Origin: Methylocapsa sp. S129
Lineage (GTDB): Bacteria > Pseudomonadota > Alphaproteobacteria > Rhizobiales > Beijerinckiaceae
DNA length: 64,000 bases
Assembly: GCF_009765995.1 (NCBI RefSeq)
Contig: NZ_LMUI01000047.1
Location: 124,001 to 188,000, forward strand
Direction: 5' to 3'
A program made the position numbers and the translations under genes. Position 1 is the stretch's first letter; the number at the start of each line of letters is the position of its first letter. Of this stretch, positions 1-8,544 are shown one piece after another. Below the pieces are notes generated by a model. That model worked only from the letters and a program-made list of their open reading frames with translations, was not told where the DNA came from and did no database searches.

Positions 1-56
1 ATTTCTTGACGACTATTATCGGAAGGCCGCTTCGCGATAGCCGAGGCGCCGGCAGA

Positions 57-734
57 TCAGGAAGCTCTCGCGCCTGCCTCCAGCGTCGCCAGAAAGGCAT
101 AGCGGCGGAAGCGCGCGCTGAAACGGCAGCGCATATTTCGCGCGGCGGCGAATTGCGACAGCTCGGCCTCGAGGGTCAGGCAGGGATGGACGGAAAATAG
201 CGCCAGCCAGCGCGCCAGCGCCGACCGGAACGGCGCGGGAAGTCCGGCCTGATCGCCAAAATCCACGATGTGCAAAGAGCCGCCCGGCGCCAGACAATCG
301 CAGGCGCGCGCCAGCGCCTCTTTCCACGCCGGGATCATCGAGAGGGCATAGGAGATGAAAATCCTGTCGAAGGTCGCGACGCCGAACAGAGCTTGCGGAT
401 CGAGCAATGTCGCGTCGGCCTGCGCCGTTGCGATGCGCCCATCGAGATGGGCCGCGGCGACGGAACGACGCGCGGTCGCCAGCATTTCCGCCGAGACGTC
501 GATTCCATACGCCTGGATCGAAGGCCAGGCTCTGGCGGCGCGCACAAGGTTGCGCCCAGTGCCGCAACCGATTTCGAGCACGCGGCCGCCCGTCGGCGGA
601 TGGAGATCGGCGATGAGCTGGTCGCGGCCGAGCAGGTAGAATTTGCGGGTCGCATCGTAAAAGTGCCGCTGATGGCGATACATCCGATCCATCAAGCGGG
701 CGGCGTCATCCCGTTCGGCGAAAGCTTCCGTCAA
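57..734 (-). CDS. btaB: SAM-dependent methyltransferase for betaine lipid synthesis (BtaB-type)
   Basis: Class I SAM methyltransferase of about 225 residues with the SAM-binding motif VLEIGCGTGRN near residue 51. In the BtaB family this cytoplasmic enzyme N-trimethylates the diacylglyceryl-homoserine head group made by BtaA, giving the betaine lipid DGTS. A longer open frame reaches 809, but the extra residues lie inside btaA. I chose the TTG at 734 because it overlaps the btaA stop (ATTGA), the usual sign of translational coupling, and because the protein then begins directly with family-like sequence (TEAFAERDDAARLMDRMYRHQ). The identity rests on the fold plus the btaA neighbour. Confidence 0.85.
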   Translation of the reverse strand: MTEAFAERDDAARLMDRMYRHQRHFYDATRKFYLLGRDQLIADLHPPTGGRVLEIGCGTGRNLVRAARAWPSIQAYGIDVSAEMLATARRSVAAAHLDGRIATAQADATLLDPQALFGVATFDRIFISYALSMIPAWKEALARACDCLAPGGSLHIVDFGDQAGLPAPFRSALARWLALFSVHPCLTLEAELSQFAAARNMRCRFSARFRRYAFLATLEAGARAS

Positions 735-1981
735 TGCCGGTCCGCCAGCGTGTAGAGATGGAAGCCGCCATAGATGGAGGAGCGATCCTTGCGGCCCAGC
801 GTCCGGCACAGATCCGCGTCATAGACGAAGGCGCCGAGAATGTCCTGCGGCACGCGTCCCGGCAGCAGCCGCTCATCGGCCGCCGTGCGGAAAATCACGC
901 GCGCGCCGGGACGCGCGGTGCGCAGGATCTGCGTCCATAAAGCCGTCAGGTCGGCGTCGCTCATCCAATCCTGCGCATCGAGCAGGACGTAGCAATCGAG
1001 GCTTTCGGCCGGGCTCTCGGCGAGGAACGTGGTCATGGAGCCGTGATGGGGCCGAACGCGATCGGCGCGCGCGCGCACGGCGTCGAAATTGTCGCGCTGG
1101 AGGTAGGGCGGCAGAGACGCGTTCGCATCCGGCGCGTAGCGCCGCCCGAACGCCTGCCAGGCGAAATAATTGTCACCGATCGGAAAGCCGCAAGCAAGGC
1201 GCTCGACGCGCTGTTTCAGGACGGCGGCGATGCCGTCGGGCGAATCGCCGCTCAGAGCGCGATATTGGGAAGGCGGAATGCCGAGGCCGTAAAGCGTGGC
1301 CGGCTGGCGCGCGAGCCAGCGCACGAAGCGCTTGTCAACGACAGGCGCGAGCTGCTTGTCGAAGACGGCGCGCTGCTCCTCGATGGTCCGCGCTTTGAGG
1401 ATGGCGCCGAGGTCGACGCCATAGAGACGCGCGAGCCAATGGCCGGCGCCGATGAAGCGGCCAAGCAGGCCGTGGCGATAGAAATTATCGGCGAATCCAT
1501 GGATGCGGCGCCGCACGCCGATGCCGCGTCCATCCCAATAGGCGCGCGTGTCGGGATCGAGCAAAGCGCGCAATTGCGTCTGATAGGCCGAGACATTGGC
1601 CGGATTGTTTGCGCGACCGAAGAAGCTGAAAAAGGCCTCGTAGTCAGGCAGGTTCTTCAGGGCGCACAGTTTCAGCCGGTTCAGCGCGATATGCGCGCCG
1701 TTCAGATCGACGGCGGTGATGCGCGCGGGGTCGGCCGTGAGATAGGACAGGACATTGCAGCCGCCCGAAGCGATCGCGACCATGCGATCGTCGGACCGGA
1801 TGCGCAAAGCCTCCATATCGACCAGCGGATCTTCCCAGATCTGGGGATAGACCAGATGCTGAAAGGCGAAGGTGAACAGGCGCTCCAGGACGCCTGTCTT
1901 CGACAGGGCCTTGTTCTGATGGACAGCCGCGCTCAATCCCTCATTGGTCGCGCGCCGAATCACCCGCGTCGAATTTGCCAC
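731..1981 (-). CDS. btaA: SAM:diacylglycerol 3-amino-3-carboxypropyltransferase (BtaA, DUF3419)
   Basis: The 416-residue protein has the hallmarks of the DUF3419/BtaA family: the N-terminal FQHLVYPQIWEDP block, then IASGGCNVLSYL and AVDLNGAHIALNRLK, which form the SAM-binding part. BtaA transfers the 3-amino-3-carboxypropyl group of SAM to diacylglycerol, the first step of betaine lipid (DGTS) synthesis. Such lipids replace phospholipids under phosphate limitation in several Alphaproteobacteria. It is first in a two-gene operon, its stop codon overlapping the btaB start. No convincing Pho box was seen in the 90 bp upstream, so phosphate control is not demonstrated here. Confidence 0.9.
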   Translation of the reverse strand: MANSTRVIRRATNEGLSAAVHQNKALSKTGVLERLFTFAFQHLVYPQIWEDPLVDMEALRIRSDDRMVAIASGGCNVLSYLTADPARITAVDLNGAHIALNRLKLCALKNLPDYEAFFSFFGRANNPANVSAYQTQLRALLDPDTRAYWDGRGIGVRRRIHGFADNFYRHGLLGRFIGAGHWLARLYGVDLGAILKARTIEEQRAVFDKQLAPVVDKRFVRWLARQPATLYGLGIPPSQYRALSGDSPDGIAAVLKQRVERLACGFPIGDNYFAWQAFGRRYAPDANASLPPYLQRDNFDAVRARADRVRPHHGSMTTFLAESPAESLDCYVLLDAQDWMSDADLTALWTQILRTARPGARVIFRTAADERLLPGRVPQDILGAFVYDADLCRTLGRKDRSSIYGGFHLYTLADRH

Positions 1982-2071
1982 ATGATTCTCTGAAGCCGGA
2001 CTGCGATGACTAGCGGCTAAGGGAATCGTGTGACAGGGACATGAAGGCGCTGGCGCGCGGATACGAAACGG

Positions 2072-3319
2072 CTAGGCGCTCAGCGCCCAGGCCGTCGCCG
2101 CGCCGAGGATTACAACCAGCCATGGCGGCGCGCGCCAGAATACGAGAAGCAAGAAAGCGGCAAGGCCGATCGCGAAATCGGTCGACGAGCCCATGGCGCT
2201 GGTCCAGACGGGCGTGTAGAGCGCCGCCAGAAGCAATCCGACCACAGCGGCGTTGACGCCCTTCAGGGCCGATTGCACGCTCGCCCGCTGCCGAAGACTG
2301 TCCCAGAATGGCAAGACGCCGACGAGCAGCAGGAAGGACGGCAGGTAGATGGCCGTCAGGCAAATCAAGCCGCCGAGCCAGCCGCTCGGCGAACCGTTCA
2401 TCGCTGCGCCGAGATAAGCGGCGAAAGTGAAGAGAGGACCGGGAACCGCTTGGGCGGCGCCATAGCCGGCGAGAAATCCGTCGTTGCCGATCCATCCGGG
2501 CGGAACGACAGCTTGTTGCAGCAGCGGCAGCACGACGTGGCCGCCGCCAAACACCAAAGCGCCCGAGCGGTAGAAGCTGGCGATCAGGTCCAGCGCATGG
2601 CTGCCCGACGCCGCGCTCGCCAAAGGCAGAAGCAACAGCAAGGCGAAAAACAGCGCCAGCGCCGCAAGCGCGAGGCGGCGGCTCAATCCAAAGCCAAGAC
2701 GGCCCGCGATCGGCGCCGGCGCCGCGGGCAAGAAGCGCCACCCGATCAACGCCCCGGCGATAATGGCGCCCACCTGCCCCAAGGCTGAAGGCGCAGCCAA
2801 CACCAGCATGGCCGCGCCGACCGCCAGCGTGACGCGCTGGCGGTCGGGACAAAGGTTGCGCGCCATGGCCCAAATCGCCTGGGCGACGACAGCCGTCGCC
2901 ACGATCTTCAGACCATGAAGCCAATGGGCGTGGCTGAGGTCGCCGACCCGGTCGACGCCATAGGCGAACAGGATCAGAATGAGAGCGGAGGGCAGCGTAA
3001 ATCCGCACCAGGCCGTCAGGCCGCCCGCCAGCCCGGCCCTCAAAACGCCAAGGCTGACGGCGACCTGGCTGCTGGCGGGACCCGGCAGGAACTGGCAGAG
3101 CGCGACGATGTCGGCATAGGCGGACTCGCTCAGCCATTCGCGACGCTCGACGAATTCGGCCCTGAAATAGCCGAGATGCGCGACCGGACCGCCAAAAGAC
3201 GTGAGGCCGAGTTTCAAAAAGACGCGAAGAATCTCGCTCGGCGAACCAGGCCGCAGGGAATTGCCCGCGGTTGCGTCAAGGAGGCGCTGGTCGGAAGCGC
3301 GTTCGCGATACGGCTCCAC
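2072..3319 (-). CDS. chrA: Chromate transporter, two-domain ChrA family
   Basis: A 415-residue polytopic inner-membrane protein made of two homologous CHR halves. The first half carries the family signature LTSFGGPVAHLGYF followed by FVERREWL and FLPGPASSQVA; the second repeats it in weaker form (GALVFGGGHVVLPLL, FLAGYGAAQAVPGPLF). ChrA proteins export chromate. The open frame extends to 3556, but I chose the GTG at 3319 because GGGAGG sits six bases upstream and the resulting length is typical. It is divergent from the chemoreceptor gene. No chrB-like regulator is adjacent, so its inducer cannot be inferred. Confidence 0.88.
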   Translation of the reverse strand: MEPYRERASDQRLLDATAGNSLRPGSPSEILRVFLKLGLTSFGGPVAHLGYFRAEFVERREWLSESAYADIVALCQFLPGPASSQVAVSLGVLRAGLAGGLTAWCGFTLPSALILILFAYGVDRVGDLSHAHWLHGLKIVATAVVAQAIWAMARNLCPDRQRVTLAVGAAMLVLAAPSALGQVGAIIAGALIGWRFLPAAPAPIAGRLGFGLSRRLALAALALFFALLLLLPLASAASGSHALDLIASFYRSGALVFGGGHVVLPLLQQAVVPPGWIGNDGFLAGYGAAQAVPGPLFTFAAYLGAAMNGSPSGWLGGLICLTAIYLPSFLLLVGVLPFWDSLRQRASVQSALKGVNAAVVGLLLAALYTPVWTSAMGSSTDFAIGLAAFLLLVFWRAPPWLVVILGAATAWALSA

Positions 3320-3473
3320 GACTGGCCTCCCTCTTCGTCCGTATCCAGGGGAAAGATGTCGATGTCGTACGCAAGCCTTGCAGGCTGGAATGGTGCACCG
3401 CCGCATCGTTGACCAGACGTTAGGACGAAACAAGTATATTCGATCCTCTATTTGAGCTGGCGGGGCGCAGCGC

Positions 3474-5744
3474 ATGTCTTTTCTTTCAAATCGTTTAACA
3501 ATCAAGGTCCGCATCGCCCTAGTTAGCGTCGCCTTCATCGCGGGACTGGTTATCATCGGCGGCGTCTATCTCATCGGGAGCGGCAAGGTCGCCGCCGCAT
3601 TCGAAGACGCCAAAGCGTTTGCTGCGCTGGAACACAGGACCAGCGATGTCGCGGCTTCGACAATCGCGTTGAAGGTCGCCAGCCGCGACGTCCGCTTTGG
3701 ACGCGACTCGATCGACCTGCAAAAATTCAGCCAGGGGGCGACAGAGCTTTCGGACGGCGTCGACGCGCTCGCCAAGGCGCCGCGCGGCGAAGCGTTCAGC
3801 CAGCAAATCTCCGCCATGAAAGCCGAGATAGGCGCGATTACGCAGCAATTCGCGATCGTGCAGAAATTGCAGGAAGGACTCGGCGCCACGGGATCGGGAG
3901 GGCTTGCCGATCAGGTCGAGCAGTCCAGCCAGACGCTGACGACGCGCATCAAGGCGCTCATCTCCGACGAAGATACGATCGACGCCGAACGCCTGCTTGG
4001 CGCTCTGACCGCGATGCGGCGCGATCAAGCCGAATTCAAGGCGACGTTCGATTACAGCCTGACGGGCGAGTGGGAGGTCAGTTTCGGCCGCTTCGAACGC
4101 GTTCTCAAGCGCATCGAAATCCCCCAGGAGACAAAAGAGAGCCTCGAGGGCGTCTTCAGGCAATATGCCGACGCTTTCAGGGCCTGGAGCGCGGCTGAAA
4201 AAGATTTCATGCTCGCCGCGGAGAAAGTGACGGGCGGATTCGATCTGATCGGCCCGATATTGCAGGATCTCGATGCGAAAGTATCGGCCGAAGGCGAGGC
4301 GGCCGGCGCAAGGCTGGCGGCGGCCGAAGCGCTGACGAAGAAAATCATCCTGATCACCATGCTTCTCGCGCTCGCCGGTGGTCTCGCTTCGGCTCTCTTC
4401 GTCGGGCGCACCACCGCCAAACCGCTTGGCCAGTTGCGCGACGCGATGCTCGGCCTCGCGGGCGGCGATCTGCACGCCGAGATTCCGGCGCTCAGCCGGC
4501 GCGACGAAATCGGCCAGATGGCGAAGGCCGTCCAGACGTTCAAGGAAGCCGCGATGGACCGCGAGCGCCTCGAACATGAAGCGCACGACCAACGCGGCAT
4601 GACCGAGGCCGAACGCCAGCGCAACGAGGCGGAGCGCGCGGCGCGGGCCAGCGAGCAGGAGCGCGTCGTCGCCATCGTCGCTGCTGGCCACGAGCAATTG
4701 TCGCAGGGCAATCTGACGTTCCGTATCGAACAGGCCTTCGCGCCGGACTATCAGAAGCTGAAGGGCGACTTCAACGCCGCCATCGCGCAATTGCAGCAGA
4801 CTATGACGGTCATATCCGGAACGACCCAACGGATCAGCGTCAATGCGGAAGAAGCATCGCAGGCGTCGGACGATCTGTCGCGACGCACCGAGCAGCAAGC
4901 GGCCAGTCTTGAGCAGACCGCGACGGCGCTCGATGAAATCACCGCGACGGTGAAGAAGGCGGCCGAGGGCGCCAGCCATGCGCGCGCGGTCGTCGCCGCC
5001 GCCGACAACGACGCCAAGAAAAGCACGCTGGTGGTCCGCCAGGCCGTCGCGGCGATGGACGCCATCGCCCAATCGGCGCGGCAGATCAGCCAGATCATCG
5101 GCGCCATCGATGAGATCGCGTTCCAGACCAATCTGCTCGCCCTCAATGCCGGGGTCGAGGCGGCGCGGGCCGGCGAGGCGGGTCGCGGCTTTGCGGTGGT
5201 CGCCTCCGAAGTGCGCGCGCTCGCGCAACGTTCGGCCGAAGCGGCCAAGGAGATCAAGGGCCTGATCTCCGCATCCACAGTTCAGGTGGATCACGGCGTC
5301 AAGCTGGTGGCTGAGACGGGCAAGTCGCTCGAGCGGATCATGGCGCAGGTGGCCGATGTCAATAATGTCATCATCGGCATCGCCGCGGGGGCCAAAGAGC
5401 AGGCGACGGGGCTCGACGAGGTCAATTCCGCGATCAATTTGGTCGATCAAATGACGCAGCGGAACGCAGCGATGGTCGTGGAATCGACAGCGGCAAGCCG
5501 TTCCCTGTCGCAAGAGACCTCACAACTTTCCGCTCTGATCGGCCGGTTCCAGGTCGGCTCGCAGGCGGACGACGCTTCGATGCGCCGCGAACTGCAAAAG
5601 ATTGCGCCGCACGCCTTCCGGCCGGCCGTCGCAGCCGGCGACGATGCGGCCGCGGCGGCGCGTCAGCCAACATCGCGCATCCGCACCGCGCCCGGAGCGA
5701 TTGGCGCGCATGGCGCGCCGGTAATCCGCAAAGCAAACGGCTGA
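3474..5744 (+). CDS. Methyl-accepting chemotaxis protein
   Basis: A 756-residue transmembrane chemoreceptor. A first membrane segment lies near residues 12-33 and a second near 290-311. Between them is a roughly 255-residue, mostly helical periplasmic sensor region with no recognised ligand-domain motif. A HAMP domain follows (about 311-365), then a coiled-coil signalling domain whose hairpin tip contains EIAFQTNLLALNAGVEAARAGE near residue 547, the contact site for CheA and CheW. The extreme C-terminus is Ala-rich and lacks a CheR/CheB-tethering pentapeptide. No che genes are nearby, so it is an orphan receptor. The ligand is unknown. Confidence 0.93.
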   Translation: MSFLSNRLTIKVRIALVSVAFIAGLVIIGGVYLIGSGKVAAAFEDAKAFAALEHRTSDVAASTIALKVASRDVRFGRDSIDLQKFSQGATELSDGVDALAKAPRGEAFSQQISAMKAEIGAITQQFAIVQKLQEGLGATGSGGLADQVEQSSQTLTTRIKALISDEDTIDAERLLGALTAMRRDQAEFKATFDYSLTGEWEVSFGRFERVLKRIEIPQETKESLEGVFRQYADAFRAWSAAEKDFMLAAEKVTGGFDLIGPILQDLDAKVSAEGEAAGARLAAAEALTKKIILITMLLALAGGLASALFVGRTTAKPLGQLRDAMLGLAGGDLHAEIPALSRRDEIGQMAKAVQTFKEAAMDRERLEHEAHDQRGMTEAERQRNEAERAARASEQERVVAIVAAGHEQLSQGNLTFRIEQAFAPDYQKLKGDFNAAIAQLQQTMTVISGTTQRISVNAEEASQASDDLSRRTEQQAASLEQTATALDEITATVKKAAEGASHARAVVAAADNDAKKSTLVVRQAVAAMDAIAQSARQISQIIGAIDEIAFQTNLLALNAGVEAARAGEAGRGFAVVASEVRALAQRSAEAAKEIKGLISASTVQVDHGVKLVAETGKSLERIMAQVADVNNVIIGIAAGAKEQATGLDEVNSAINLVDQMTQRNAAMVVESTAASRSLSQETSQLSALIGRFQVGSQADDASMRRELQKIAPHAFRPAVAAGDDAAAAARQPTSRIRTAPGAIGAHGAPVIRKANG

Positions 5745-5875
5745 CGCCTGGATTTTGAAAGCGCGGCTCTCAGGTCGCATTTGATGCACGGACCTCGGCC
5801 GCCCGCGAGCGGATGCGAAGCCTTCGCCCGCGCGCCGTTTCGCCGCCGCAAGGCTTGAACCGCATTGATCTCTCT

Positions 5876-5904
5876 TTGACAATTTCAGATTACTCTATTA
5901 TACA
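5876..5904 (+). promoter_or_regulatory. Strong sigma-70-type promoter for the downstream hydrolase
   Basis: TTGACA at 5876-5881 is followed, after 17 bases, by TATACA at 5899-5904. The -10 lies between short inverted arms, ACTCT (5892-5896) and AGAGT (5904-5908), so a regulator could bind over it. The start codon at 5930 lies about 20 bases downstream of the likely start site. The match to consensus is far better than elsewhere in this GC-rich window. Confidence 0.6.
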
Positions 5905-5929
5905 GAGTTATCTGAATAAAGAACTGATC

Positions 5930-6958
5930 ATGCACCTCCCTACCCTGTTGCGCCCGATCGGCTGGGCGCTGTCGGCCGCCGGCGCGGGCGCGCTGGCGAT
6001 CGCCTGCTTGCTCGCGGCGCCGCTCTCGCAGCCGCCGGTACTCGCCTCTGTCCACGAAGGCGCCGTCGCGATCGGCGACGTCGATCGCCCAGCCCTCAGC
6101 CGCTTCCAGGCGCGCGACGGCACGTCGCTCGCCTACCGCCTCTATCCCGCCAAGAACGGCGCGACGGACCGGCTGGCGATTGTCGTTCACGGCTCCTCCG
6201 GGACGTCGGCCGATATGCACGCGGTGGCCAAAGCTTTGTCCGACAATGGCGTCGCAGCCGCGGCGATCGATACGCGCGGCCATGGCGCCTCGGGAACGCG
6301 CGGCGACATCGCCTATATCGGCCAGCTCGACGACGATCTTGCCGATCTCGTCGCACAATTGCGCGAGGCCTATCCGTCCGCGCGCCTCAGCTTGATCGGC
6401 CATTCGGCGGGGGGCGGCTTCGCTCTGCGCATCGCCGGCGAATCTGAGGGCAAGCTGTTCGATCGGTTCGTTCTGCTGGCGCCCTATCTCGGCTATTTCG
6501 CGCCGACCAACCGTCCATCCGAAGGCGCCGGCCGTTGGGCCGACGCCGACGTTCCCCGCATCATCGCTCTCGGGCTGCTGCGGCGCATCGGCGTCGATTG
6601 GGCGCAATCCCTGCCCGTCGTCGCCTTCGCCAACGCACCGAGCGCTCATAAGAACGTCACCTCGCGTTATTCCTACCGGCTCGCCACAAATTTCGGGCCG
6701 CCGACCGACTGGCAGGGCGCCTTCGCGGCGACGGCCGCGCCGATCGAAGTCATCCAGGGCGAGAAGGACGAATTGATGGACGCGGGCCGCTATCAGGCCG
6801 CCCTCGAACCTTTCGCGGGCAAGGTCCATCTTTCGTTGCTGGCCGGGATCGACCATATGGGCGCCGTGCGCGAGCCGGCGGCGCTCGCCGCGATCGTCGC
6901 CGCCGTGAAGAATGACGCGACGCGCCTAACCGAGAATGGCTTGAGCGCCTTCCCATAA
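5930..6958 (+). CDS. Alpha/beta hydrolase (serine aminopeptidase S33 / lysophospholipase-like), membrane anchored
   Basis: A 342-residue alpha/beta hydrolase. The nucleophile elbow GHSAGG puts the catalytic Ser near residue 159; an acidic residue in GEKDELMD (near 279) and His in GIDHMG (near 308) complete a plausible triad. The oxyanion-side motif VVHGSSG precedes. A hydrophobic N-terminus (residues 9-30) suggests a signal anchor or export. The open frame starts at 5813, but the ATG at 5930 sits correctly behind a strong promoter and begins the hydrophobic leader. The gene converges on the nitronate monooxygenase gene, overlapping it by 33 bp. The substrate, an ester or acylglycerol type, is not known. 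Confidence 0.8.
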   Translation: MHLPTLLRPIGWALSAAGAGALAIACLLAAPLSQPPVLASVHEGAVAIGDVDRPALSRFQARDGTSLAYRLYPAKNGATDRLAIVVHGSSGTSADMHAVAKALSDNGVAAAAIDTRGHGASGTRGDIAYIGQLDDDLADLVAQLREAYPSARLSLIGHSAGGGFALRIAGESEGKLFDRFVLLAPYLGYFAPTNRPSEGAGRWADADVPRIIALGLLRRIGVDWAQSLPVVAFANAPSAHKNVTSRYSYRLATNFGPPTDWQGAFAATAAPIEVIQGEKDELMDAGRYQAALEPFAGKVHLSLLAGIDHMGAVREPAALAAIVAAVKNDATRLTENGLSAFP

Positions 6959-8005
6959 TTCACGCGCGACTTCGGCGGCCGGGCGCGCCAGTGCGCGGGC
7001 GGCCGATTGTCCCGCCCAAGCCTGCATCCGATCGATGTCGTTATCCCGGGTCGCCGCGTTGCGCATCGCCTGCGTCAACCCGCGCTGCACCGGATAAGGC
7101 GCCGGCGAGGGCGCGTCGGCGCCCGCCGCCGCGCGCGCATAGGCGGTCGCGATGGCGCGTCCCGGACGGCCCGAGAATGCGCGCGTGACCATTGTTTGCT
7201 CCGGCGCGCTGCTTGCGATGGCGTCGGCCCATGCGGGCGGCAATTTCGCCTCGGGACAGCGCAAAAACCCCGTGCCGATCTGGACGGCCGAAGCCCCCAG
7301 GATCAAGGCCGCCGCCACGCCCCGCGCATCCGCGACGCCGCCCGTCGCGATCACCGGTATTTTCACAGAATCGACGATCGCCGGCAGCAACGAGAACAGG
7401 CCGATCATGCCGGCCTCCGCCTTCGCCGCATCGAATGCGCCGCGATGGCCGCCCGCTTCCATGCCTTGCGCCACGATCGCATCGGCGCCCGCATCTTCCG
7501 CGCTTTTCGCCTCGGCGACCGTGGTCGCGACGGCGAACCATTTGATGCCGCGCGCCTTCATCTTTTCGACAAAGGCGACGGGATAAAGGCCCATGATCGA
7601 GGAGACGATGGTAGGGCCGGCTTCGAGCATCGCTTCGCATTGCGCCTCGAAATCCGGCGGCGCCGCGTCGCCGGCTTCGGGCGCCACGTCAGGCCCCCAA
7701 TGGCCAAGAAAGGCGCGCACAGCACTTTCGGCGGCGGCGTCGCGCGTCGGCGCCGGATCGGGAACCCAGAGATTGATCTGGAAGCCGCCATTGCTGCCGG
7801 CGCGCGCTTCCGACGCCCACGCCTTGATCGCAGCAGGCTGCAGCAGCAGCGCGCCGCAGGCGCCAAGCCCGCCCGCATTGGCGATCGCAATCGACAGCGA
7901 TGGCGGACACGCCCCCGCCATCGGCGCCAGCAGGATCGGAATGCGAAGATCATGGGCCTTGCAGAAGGCTTGCGCGCGGGCGAGAGCGGGGTGAAGCGTC
8001 GGCAT
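6926..8005 (-). CDS. Nitronate monooxygenase (2-nitropropane dioxygenase family)
   Basis: A 359-residue FMN-dependent TIM-barrel enzyme. Family features visible are IPILLAPMAG near the N-terminus, GGLGACGALLL, the AQGMEAGGHRG segment that holds the proposed catalytic His, and the phosphate-binding IATGGVADARGVAAALILGA. Members oxidise alkyl nitronates such as propionate 3-nitronate to carbonyl compounds and nitrite, which detoxifies them. The start ATG at 8005 gives a normal N-terminus. Its 3' end overlaps the convergent hydrolase gene by 33 bp. Confidence 0.88.
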   Translation of the reverse strand: MPTLHPALARAQAFCKAHDLRIPILLAPMAGACPPSLSIAIANAGGLGACGALLLQPAAIKAWASEARAGSNGGFQINLWVPDPAPTRDAAAESAVRAFLGHWGPDVAPEAGDAAPPDFEAQCEAMLEAGPTIVSSIMGLYPVAFVEKMKARGIKWFAVATTVAEAKSAEDAGADAIVAQGMEAGGHRGAFDAAKAEAGMIGLFSLLPAIVDSVKIPVIATGGVADARGVAAALILGASAVQIGTGFLRCPEAKLPPAWADAIASSAPEQTMVTRAFSGRPGRAIATAYARAAAGADAPSPAPYPVQRGLTQAMRNAATRDNDIDRMQAWAGQSAARALARPAAEVARELWEGAQAILG

Positions 8006-8094
8006 GAAGGCGATTGTCTCCTCCCGTCAGGCGCGTGTCCAGCGTGAACCACGGGCAGTTAATTTGGCGACGCTTGCTGCGCGTCCTGTCGGCG

Positions 8095-8127
8095 GAATAT
8101 TTCATTTTGCTCGAGAATATTTCATTT
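8095..8127. promoter_or_regulatory. Two direct repeats of GAATATTTCATTT, 20 bp apart
   Basis: The 13-base word occurs at 8095-8107 and again at 8115-8127, exactly 20 bases apart (about two helical turns). It lies in the divergent gap between the nitronate monooxygenase gene and the small secreted protein gene. The AT-rich words stand out in GC-rich DNA and could be tandem activator sites. This is only a pattern. Confidence 0.35.
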
Positions 8128-8229
8128 CATTTCCGCCCGATCGGCGGCGCCGGGCGGCCATAGTTCGCGCCCAGTTTGCCGGCGTCGCGGCCCGCGCGAA
8201 CGCAGGCCGCATTCCCATGGAGAACATCG

Positions 8230-8427
8230 ATGATGAAATTTCTCGCCGCACTCGGCGTCTCGACCGCGCTCATGCTCGTCCCGGCGCTCGCCCAGGATAA
8301 TTCAGGAACGTCAGGCGCCGCCGGAACATCGGGCGCAGCCAAGAGCGATACGACGCAACATCGCCATCACCATCACAAGAACGATGACGGCGGCGCCTCC
8401 GCCAACTCGGCGCCTTCAAAGAACTGA
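8230..8427 (+). CDS. Small secreted His-rich protein, unrecognised
   Basis: Encodes 65 residues: a signal peptide (MMKFLAALGVSTALMLVPALA, cut near residue 21) followed by a low-complexity tail rich in Ser, Gly, Ala and Asn with an HRHHHHK cluster. The ATG at 8230, followed by a second ATG, has GGAGAA nine bases upstream. Small proteins of this composition are common in Hyphomicrobiales and have no assigned function; the His cluster could bind metal, but that is inference. A perfect terminator hairpin follows. Confidence 0.65.
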   Translation: MMKFLAALGVSTALMLVPALAQDNSGTSGAAGTSGAAKSDTTQHRHHHHKNDDGGASANSAPSKN

Positions 8428-8488
8428 TCGCCGGCGCGGCGGCGGGACCGCCGAAGGTAATCCCCGGCCCGCTTCCCCACCAGCAAAC

Positions 8489-8529
8489 ATGAAAGAAGCC
8501 CGCATGCCAGGCATGCGGGCTTCTTTCAT
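8489..8529. terminator. Perfect stem-loop, probable bidirectional terminator
   Basis: GAAAGAAGCCCGCATGCC at 8491-8508 is the exact reverse complement of 8510-8527, with one base between, and the AT/AT flanks extend the stem to 8489-8529. It separates the small secreted protein gene (plus) from the histidine kinase gene (minus), so it can serve both strands. The outer stem is A/T-rich, giving U-rich ends on either transcript. Confidence 0.8.
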
Positions 8530-8544
8530 CCGTATTGTCTCACA

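Noticed and set aside
1982-2040. Pho box upstream of btaA
   Set aside because: A CTGTCAC word exists, but the second half-site is not at 11-bp spacing; the match is no better than chance.
3519-5513. A 664-codon frame antisense to the chemoreceptor gene
   Set aside because: It is a composition-driven shadow: the sense frame has complete chemoreceptor domains, while the antisense frame is Arg/Asp-rich with no motif or ribosome site.
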